Assembly: GCF_000188695.1 (NCBI RefSeq) | Contig: NW_004754921.1 | Span: 1,337,751-1,397,750 of the forward strand | DNA: 60,000 nt | Direction of reading: 5' to 3' | Source: Salpingoeca rosetta | Taxonomy: Eukaryota > Opisthokonta > Choanoflagellata > Craspedida > Salpingoecidae | Shown: positions 52,744 to 60,000 of the stretch, one piece after another | Position numbering within the stretch: the stretch's first letter is position 1 | How the letters are laid out: each line of letters opens with the position of its first letter | Program-made: the position numbers and the translations under genes | Notes under the pieces: model-generated | Databases searched by the model: none | What the model was told of the DNA's origin: nothing | Seen by the model: only the letters and a program-made list of their open reading frames with translations

Positions 52744-54101
52744 GCATGCACGCATACGCATGCACGCACACACACGCATGCACACACACACGCACGCACA
52801 CGCATGCACACACACACACACCGCAGCGCAGGGCACCTGCTGGATTTCCTCGTCGCGGGCTGTTAGCGCATCATGGAGTTCGTCCACTTGCTGCTGTAGC
52901 TTTTGCAACGCGGCTTCCCGCTCTGTCGCCGCCTCTGTCAACTCAGCAATGTGTTGCTGCTGTTGTTCGACCTTCGCCTCGAGCGCCTGTGCTTGCTGCT
53001 CGTCGCGTTGCCTGTTCTCCTCATCATCATTCTCCTCGTCGTGTGCGGCTGCACTGACAACGAGATCAGCGACCATCGCCACAATGCGACGGGCGCGCGC
53101 CTGCAGCTGCATCTCACTGCCGGCACCACTGCCATCACCATCTTCTTCATCGGCTTCCTCCTCCTCCTCGTCGTCGTCTTTGATGGCGAGATGTTGTTCA
53201 AGATCAGCAAGCAGCGATTCAAACGAACGCCGAACACTCGCAGCAGCGCCTTCCTCAGCTGCCGCCCGATCCTGTTGATTGGTTGTTTGGGATGGGTTGT
53301 TGGCCTTATGTGAGCAAGCGAGTGTGTGTGTGTGTGTGTGTGTACGTGTACTTTGTGTGATGGTGCGAGCAGCGTACGCAGTGTCAACGCAATATGTGTG
53401 TATGTGCAGGGCAGAACCCACAACACCAAAGGTGCATGTGCAACAGCACGTGCTATAACCTGCATGGCGAGCTTCAGCTGCTTGATCTCCGCCTCGTGAT
53501 CATCACGTTCGCGTGTCAACGCTTCAACCCGCGCCTCCAGCTGTATCGTCGCACACATCCGCACAGTGCACGCACATGAAGTGAGCACGCCGACGCTCGT
53601 GCAACCATACACGCACGCGCGCACACACACGCACGGACACACATGCACGCACACTGTTGCACTGACTGCTTGCCCCTCAACCTTCCCTCTCCCAACGTGC
53701 CCTCTCCCAAATACACACTCACACACGTGTATGTGTTCACCTTCTGTGCGCGGTCGTCTGTCTCCTGTGCAGCGTGCTGCTTGTCCTCGTGTGCCCTGTC
53801 CGCCTCCTCCTTCGCCACCTGCAGCTCAAGCTTCACCTCGGCCAGTGCCGCTCGCTCCTCTTCAAGTGCACGTGCAATCTCCTCCGCTTCCGCCGTCTTG
53901 TGCTCAAGCTCGCTGCGCACTGCTACCAGCTGCGTGTCTCTCTCCGCCATCTCAGCCTTGAGCCGCTCCACCAGCACTTCCGTGTCCTCCAGTGCTTGCT
54001 GCATCTCGCCCATCTCCTCCTTCATCTCTGTTGTCGCTGCTGCTGATGACTCATCGCGCACCGCCAGCTGCGCCCGCACCGCATCCAGCTCCTGTGGCGG
54101 T

Positions 54102-54199
<98 letters not shown>

Positions 54200-56117
54200 G
54201 TGACCATCGTAGGGCAACATATACACATGCATGAGAGGTGTGCATGAGGATATGTAAATGGCTTGTCACGCATGCATGCTCAGACACACGCATAACCACA
54301 CACGCACACAAACACACACACACGTACCCGCGCACGCACACACACGCACACGCAAACACAAAGCAAATACACACACACCTGCTGGGCCTGTAGCAGCTCT
54401 TCCTTCTTCGCGTTGAGGGAAGTGATGACAGACTTTGCCTTTGAGCGCAGCTTGGCAATCAACGTTGCGTTGTTCTGTGCATCTTCCTCCAGCTGGGGCA
54501 CCTTCTCTGCCTCCTTTTTCGCCTCTCGCAGCTGCTCCTTCAGCTCGTCCATCTGTCTCGCTGCCGCGTCCTTGTCCTTCAGTTGCTCTCGAAGGTCAGA
54601 CAAGTGCTCGTTCAGCTCCTCTTGATTGCGCGCCTTACTCTCAAGCGCCTTCACTTCCTCCTTCAACGCCTGCATTTCCTCGGCGAGTGCCTCTGCCTGT
54701 TGTTCTTTCTCCTCCTTCGCTGCGGTCACTTCGTCTAGCGTGGCAGCCAACCGGGCCATCTCCTCCTTCGCCTGCTTTCCCTCCTCCTGTGCTGTCTCTA
54801 CTTCACCTTTCGCCGCTTCAAGCTGTGCCTGCAAGGATGCCTTCTCCGCCTGCACCGCCGCCACCTTCTCCTCCGCCTCCACCAACTGCTCCTGTGCGTG
54901 TGCATGTGCGCGTGCTTCTTCTTCCAGTGCGTCAATGCGCTGTGCCAGCTCGTCGCGCGCCTCACGCACCGCTGCAAGCTCACCCTCCAACGCGTCCACC
55001 TTCGCTTCAGCCGCCTCCTTGGCCTCTGTGGCAGCTGCAACCTCTCGTGCCAGGGCCTCTGTGCGCGCCTGCTGTGCCTCTGCTTCCTCCTTTGCAGCAG
55101 CGACAGCGGCGTCACGCTCATCCATTGCCTGCTTCACGCTGTCCATCTCCTTCTGCAGGGCGTCGCGTTCACCCTTGACCTCCTTCAGCTTGGCCTTAAA
55201 CTTGTCAAACAAGTTTGTCTTCTGCTTCGCCGCGTCTGTTGCTTCCTGCAACTGCGCGCGCTCGCTGCTCCACTCCTCAGCCTTCTTTTCCATCGCCTAC
55301 AGATGCAAAGGGAGGACGCAGGTGGATGGGTGAGGGAAGGTGGGAGGGAGAGGTATATTGAGGGAGTGAAGGGGGGAGGTGAAGGAGGAAATGTGTGAGG
55401 GCAGGCGCGTGTGATTGTAAAAGAGGGATGTGTGTGGAACTGTTTGTGCAGTGCATGTGTTCATGTGCACACACTCAGACATTCAAGCAAACAAAAGCAC
55501 ACAAAATAAAAGCACATTGACACGAGTTTCGTATCCCATGGCAACAGCACGTAACAATTAAGCTCCCCGGCCGCACCTGCTTTGCTTCCGTGGCCGTGTC
55601 CAACTCCTTGCTGAGCTGCTCACACTTCTCCTCCAGCTTCCGCGTTGCCTCCACGGCCGCGTTCATCTCCTGCTCGTACAGCTGCGCCCGGCTCTGTGCT
55701 TCCTCTTGCGCCTGCACAGCAGCAGCGCGTGCTGCCTCAAGCTTCTCAAGGTCGTCTGCCTTGGCTTCAAGCTGTTCCCGCAGCGCTGCCACGCCCTCCT
55801 CATTTGCGCGCACCTGCGATGCCAACTGTCCTTGAAGGTCTTCAATCGTCTTCTCCGCCTCTGCGTGCTGTGCCTGCACGGCATCAAGCTTCGCCGCTAG
55901 CTCCTGCGTCTGCTTCCCGCCATCCTCTTGCTCTGTGCGCAGGCGGTTGTTGTCCTCCAGCCAGGCCTTGGCTTTCTCCTTCAACTTTGACAGGCGAACC
56001 TAAATACAAGCGTGTGAGAGCACGGGGTGTGAACGTTACATGGTGTGATGACTCATGTGTATGGAGGGACATCAAACCCATAAAGATTGGGCCTCCCAGC
56101 ACGCACGCACGCACACG

Positions 56118-56163
<46 letters not shown>

Positions 56164-59100
56164 CGCTTTGCACATGCACGCTCAAGCAGACACGTACACT
56201 TACATCCACACATACGCACACAAGCATGTCCACAAGCATGTGCACGCCGCACAGTTCCACATGCACATGCACACGCACACGCACACGCACACGCACACGC
56301 ACACACACGCACGCACGCACGCGTACCTTCAAGGAGTTATTTTCCTCCTCAAGGGCGGTGTGATGCTCCTCCGTTTTCGCTTCAAGTGTGGCCTGCAACC
56401 CCTTCAAGTCGCTGCGCAGCGCCTGCAGCTGTGTCTCCTTCTCTTCAGCAACAGCGATGCTGGATTGCTCGCCGTCCTCCTTCGTTGCTGCCAGCGCTGC
56501 CTGCAGGCTTTCAACCTGTCCTTGAAGGTCCTCCACCTGCTCGCGGGCAGCCTGAGCGCCCTCCGTGGCCGTCGCCAGCTCCTCCTTCACCTCCGCCAGC
56601 TCTGCGGCGATGGCGTCGCGCTCCCTGCACGCCGCCGTCTCGCCCTCCGTCTGCTGCGCGTGCGCGTCTTCGAGCTTCCCCTGGGCGACCTCCAACTCCA
56701 GTGCCAGCTTCTGCACCTCCGCTGTCAGCTCGTCCACCTTGCCCGTCGCCGCCTCCGCTTCGCTCGCCTTCGATTGCAGCGCTTCCGTCAATTCAGCCAT
56801 GTCCTCCCCCAGTTCCTTGCGCGCATCCTGTGCAGCACGCAGCTGCTCCGCCCTCTCCTCCTTGTCCACTTGCAGCGCTGACAGCTGTGCTTGAAGGGAG
56901 GACCGCTCCTCCTCATGCTCGGCCTTCAGTTGTGCAATCTGCTCCTGTACGCCTGCGCTGGACTGCTGGTGCTCCTCGGCCTGCCTGGACGCGGCGTCGA
57001 CCTTCTCCCTGAGCGAGGCGACCTCCTCCCTCGCCGCTTGCAGCGCCGTCGTGGTCGCCTCGAGGTCAGCGCGTACCGCCTGCTCCTTCTCCATCGCAGC
57101 CCGCCCCTCCCGCAGCCACGTCTCCGCCTTGCCCTTGAGCTTCGTCAGGTGCACCTGCAACTCCTTGATCTTCCCCGCTTGCTCCTCCGACCGCTGTGTG
57201 GCTGCCGTGTGGGCTGCCTCTGCCTCACCGCGCACCCGCTGCACCTCCGCCTTCAACGCCGCCACCTCCTCTTCCTTCTGCTGCACAGCGCTCGCCTGTG
57301 CCTCCCTGTCTGCCTTCGCTGCTGCCACCTGGTCGGTCAGCGTTGCGGCACGTGCCTCTGCGTCCTCCTTTGCTGCTGTCAGCTCACGTGCGCGTGCGTC
57401 CAATGTATTTAGCTCCTCTTGCAGTGCATCTCGCTTGTCCTCTGCTTCCTTCAGCGCCGTTTGCAGCTGCTGCATTTGTGTTGTCGTCTCGGCAGCAAGC
57501 TTCTCTCGATCCTCCTCCCCCGCAGACTGTGCACTCTCCAGTGCCGCTTGCAGCTCGCTCACCTGCGCCTCTGCTGTGTCCGCACGATCGCTTGCTGCCT
57601 TCTCCTCCTCCTGTGCACTCTCCAGTGCCGCTTGCAGCTCGCTCACCTGCGCCTCTGCTGTGTCCGCACGATCGCTTGCTGCCTTCTCCTCCTCCTGTGC
57701 ACTCTCCAGTGCCGCTTGCAGCTCGCTCACCTGCGCCTCTGCTGTGTCCGCACGATCGCTTGCTGCCTTCTCCTCCTCCTGTGCACTCTCCAGTGCCGCT
57801 TGCAGCTCGCTCACCTGCGCCTCTGCTGTGTCCGCACGATCGCTTGCTGCCTTCTCCTCCTCCTGTGCACTCTCAAGTGCCGCTTGCAGCTCGCTCACCT
57901 GTCCCTGCATCTGCTGCTTCACTTGCTTGGCTGCCTCCTCGCTGCCCTCCTGCACAGATGCCTGCAGTTCGGCGAGCTGTGTGCGCAGGGCGTCTCGCTC
58001 CTTCTCCGCCGCGTCCACCGCCTGTCGGTGCTCCTGTGATTCCCGCAGCCACGACTGCGCCTGGCACAATGACAACACGTGGGCCGCGAAGCAGAGGTGT
58101 GTGTGTGTGTGTGTGTGTGTGCACAAGTTGACGTAAAGTTCCGTGGTGGCTGCTGTGTGCGAGGGTTGGTTGCGGCACGCCTTGCTTGCTTGCTTGCAAG
58201 CACCACACACTACACACCACACACCGAATGCATACACAGACCTTATCTTTCAGCTTTTGGTGCTTTTCCTGCAGAGACGACAGCGACGCTTCAACGCTCT
58301 CCTTCTGCATGCACAAATACACGCGAGCGCAAGAAAGTTGCAGCATAGGGTGAGCAATCAGCACACGCCTCATGCCTGAGATCACACACGCAAACAAACA
58401 CACAAGCAAACACATGCACGCATGTACGCGCACGCACTGCCAAGGAATCCCGATATTCAGCAAACCACCACCACCACCACCACCACCACGACATCATGTG
58501 TTCGTTTGCACCTGCTCCTGCGCCGCTGTGAGCGCGGCCTCTGCCTTCTCAGCGCGCGACTCCGCAGCAGCCTGCACCAGCGGGCACGTGTGTGTGTGTT
58601 GTGTATTGTGCATTGTGCGTGTGAGTGTGTGTGTGAGTGTGGGTGTGAGTCAGTGAGTGAGTGAGTGGAATCGATGAGTGTGTGATTGCACGAGTGCGAG
58701 AGAGACGCCGAAGGGCGACAACGACAAGGAAAATTGGCATCACACGCATTTGATTCAGGCGCAGGTGCTCGCAGGAACAAAATACCACTCACGAGCTTCT
58801 CATTCAGGCTGGCCATGTCCGCGTTTGAAGCAGCGGCAGCATCAAGAGCGCTTTGCTTCTCTGCCTCAAGTGCCTCCACCTGCTCCTGCGACGCAGCCAG
58901 CTCCTGGCCACGCATAGTCATGGTGATGCAAACACCCTCGTAAGCACGCGCGCTCACGCTTGCACACAGCGACAGCACTGCTGACAACAAAAGTTGTCGA
59001 TTGTGCCACAGCAACAGCACACACACACACACAGAGCCGCAACACACACCTGCTTCAGAGCGGCGATGGCATCATCGTGGCTGGTTTGCAGTTCCTGAGC

Positions 59101-59484
59101 GCTAGCCTCCAGCTCATCAACACGCGCACGCAGCGCTGAGCTTTCGGTCTGGCCCGCGTCTGACCAAGGGACGCGTGATGGTGGCGATGGTTTTGAGATA
59201 TGTGTGCATTGTGGGTGTGATAACGTGTGGATATTTGAGTGGATACGTGTGTGTTTAGGTATGTGTGCATTGTGGATGTGTGGATGATTCTGTCGGAGAT
59301 CAGGGGCTGACACGAACCGAGTTGTTGTTGAAGACCTTTCGCTTCTTCCTTCAGCTTTGCCAGCTCCTCCTATCATGCCATATGCAAGTGAGAACAGCAG
59401 TTAGAATGAGGTTAAAACCCGCATGTAAGGAAGACAGGGTCACAACCAAAACCCACGCCATACACGACGCAGGCACACAATGTG

Positions 59485-59530
<46 letters not shown>

Positions 59531-59791
59531 CTGCATGATTAGCAGTCCGTCTATCCACCGACACCCCCCCCCCCTAGCGGTTACCTGCTGTTGGGCCAAC
59601 TGCTCCTTGAGGGTTGAATTTTCTTGCATCATGTCGTCCATGCGGTGCATCATGCTCTGCTTTTCCTCTGTCACTGTGGCAGTGGCGCTGTCCTTCTGCT
59701 TGCGCATGCGTGCAATCTCATCCTCCAACTCGGCGATTTTCGCCACCTGGCGCGCATGCTCCTCGTCATCCGCATCAGCTGCGTGTGTGCA

Positions 59792-59844
<53 letters not shown>

Positions 59845-60000
59845 GTGTGTGTGTGTGTGTGCATGTGGTGTGTGTGTGTGCATGTGGTGTGTGTGTGTGT
59901 GTGTGTGTGTGCGTGTCAATGTATTGTTGTCTTGGTTGTAGGAGATCGCAGTTGGAAAAGCAGAGAGAACAACCATCCTGTTTCGTGTAAGCATGATAAC
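51669..60000 (-). CDS. Gene F: GRIP-domain golgin (trans-Golgi coiled-coil tether), 5' end beyond the window
   Basis: Sixteen exons are visible: 59778-59585, 59369-59318, 59159-59050, 58903-58793, 58571-58512, 58304-58242, 58060-56327, 55999-55577, 55296-54379, 54091-53741, 53540-53460, 53271-52837, 52584-52439, 52235-52163, 51914-51858 and 51734-51669. Their lengths sum to 1624 codons with consistent phases. Almost everything is coiled coil. The C-terminus is a GRIP domain, split by an intron: [16 protein letters not shown], then [23 protein letters not shown] domains bind Arl1-GTP and recruit golgins to the trans-Golgi network, where the rod captures vesicles; the conserved Tyr is present. 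Length suggests the golgin-245 class. An 84-bp tandem repeat lies in the large exon. The final exon gives a short tail with RGWLGLMQ; reading through the last intron also stays open to the same stop, so that junction is less certain. Confidence 0.93.
54103..54200 (-). repeat. (GAT)n tract in a golgin intron
   Basis: About 32 GAT units on the plus strand, (CAT/ATC)n in sense, lying between the exons 54379-55296 and 53741-54091, close to the 3' splice site. Confidence 0.9.
57529..57912 (-). repeat. 84-bp in-frame tandem repeat in the golgin rod, about 4.5 copies
   Basis: Units start near 57529, 57613, 57697, 57781 and 57865 and are almost identical at the DNA level. Each encodes 28 residues containing [15 protein letters not shown] and then a [10 protein letters not shown] segment. 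Because 28 is four heptads, each copy extends the coiled coil without breaking register. Confidence 0.95.
59488..59528 (-). repeat. (CA)n tract in a golgin intron
   Basis: Short CA run between the exons 59585-59778 and 59318-59369. A second, longer (GT)n block at about 59787-59914 lies upstream of the first visible golgin exon, directly before its 3' splice site in sense orientation. Confidence 0.85.

Noticed and set aside
57529..57912. CRISPR-like direct repeats
   Set aside because: The units are contiguous, without spacers, and in frame with a coiled coil.
57051..58136. Long plus-strand open frames (Ser/Ala/Cys-rich) opposite the golgin, also at 54626-55333
   Set aside because: They are antisense shadows of a GC-rich, Glu/Ala/Gln-rich coiled-coil frame. 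The minus-strand frame has splice phases and a GRIP domain; the plus frames have neither.

Overview
The window is nuclear DNA from an intron-rich unicellular eukaryote. It holds ten protein-coding genes, nearly all split by short GT-AG introns packed with (GT)n/(CA)n tracts, and it has glutamine-rich proteins encoded by CAA/CAG runs. A mitochondrial glycine-cleavage H protein, NOP56, a GRIP golgin, a papain-like protease and a phage-type lysozyme point to a phagotrophic protist. I lean towards a choanoflagellate of the Salpingoeca type, but this is inferred from gene content and intron style and is not proven here. I saw no rRNA, tRNA, transposon or CRISPR array.

Left part (1-15385): two head-to-head paralogues that share a (CA)n-bearing divergent promoter. 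Each encodes a signal peptide, a pectin-acetylesterase/Notum-type alpha/beta-hydrolase ectodomain, one membrane helix, an ABCG-type ATPase and a membrane domain. The minus-strand copy (gene A, running off the left edge) keeps the Ser-Asp-His triad. The plus-strand copy (gene B) has lost all three residues while its ATPase motifs are intact. Introns 1-7 match in position, and three ATPase exons have identical lengths. This hydrolase-ABCG fusion pair, one apparently active and one apparently dead, is the strongest candidate for an undescribed system.

Middle (16116-32388): a secreted GH24/T4-type lysozyme on the minus strand, whose catalytic Asp lies on a 23-nt micro-exon. Next come two tail-to-tail glutamine-rich paralogues (C plus, D minus) that share a C-terminal cysteine module; C is intronless across the module and D has five introns in it. 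A 12-exon cathepsin (C1A protease with I29 propeptide) on the minus strand follows. Lysozyme and cathepsin fit digestion of engulfed bacteria.

Right part (32664-60000): NOP56 (12 exons) divergent from the cathepsin over 275 bp, then the glycine-cleavage H protein (5 exons). Next is gene E, a 14-exon minus-strand gene for an unrecognised protein of about 2540 residues with coiled coils, lysine-rich blocks, RS-like segments and a regular CxC array. Last is the 3' part of a GRIP-domain golgin (gene F), entering from the right edge, with an 84-bp in-frame tandem repeat.

Exon boundaries were worked out by hand from GT/AG sites, phase and homology. Every complete gene model sums to a whole number of codons.
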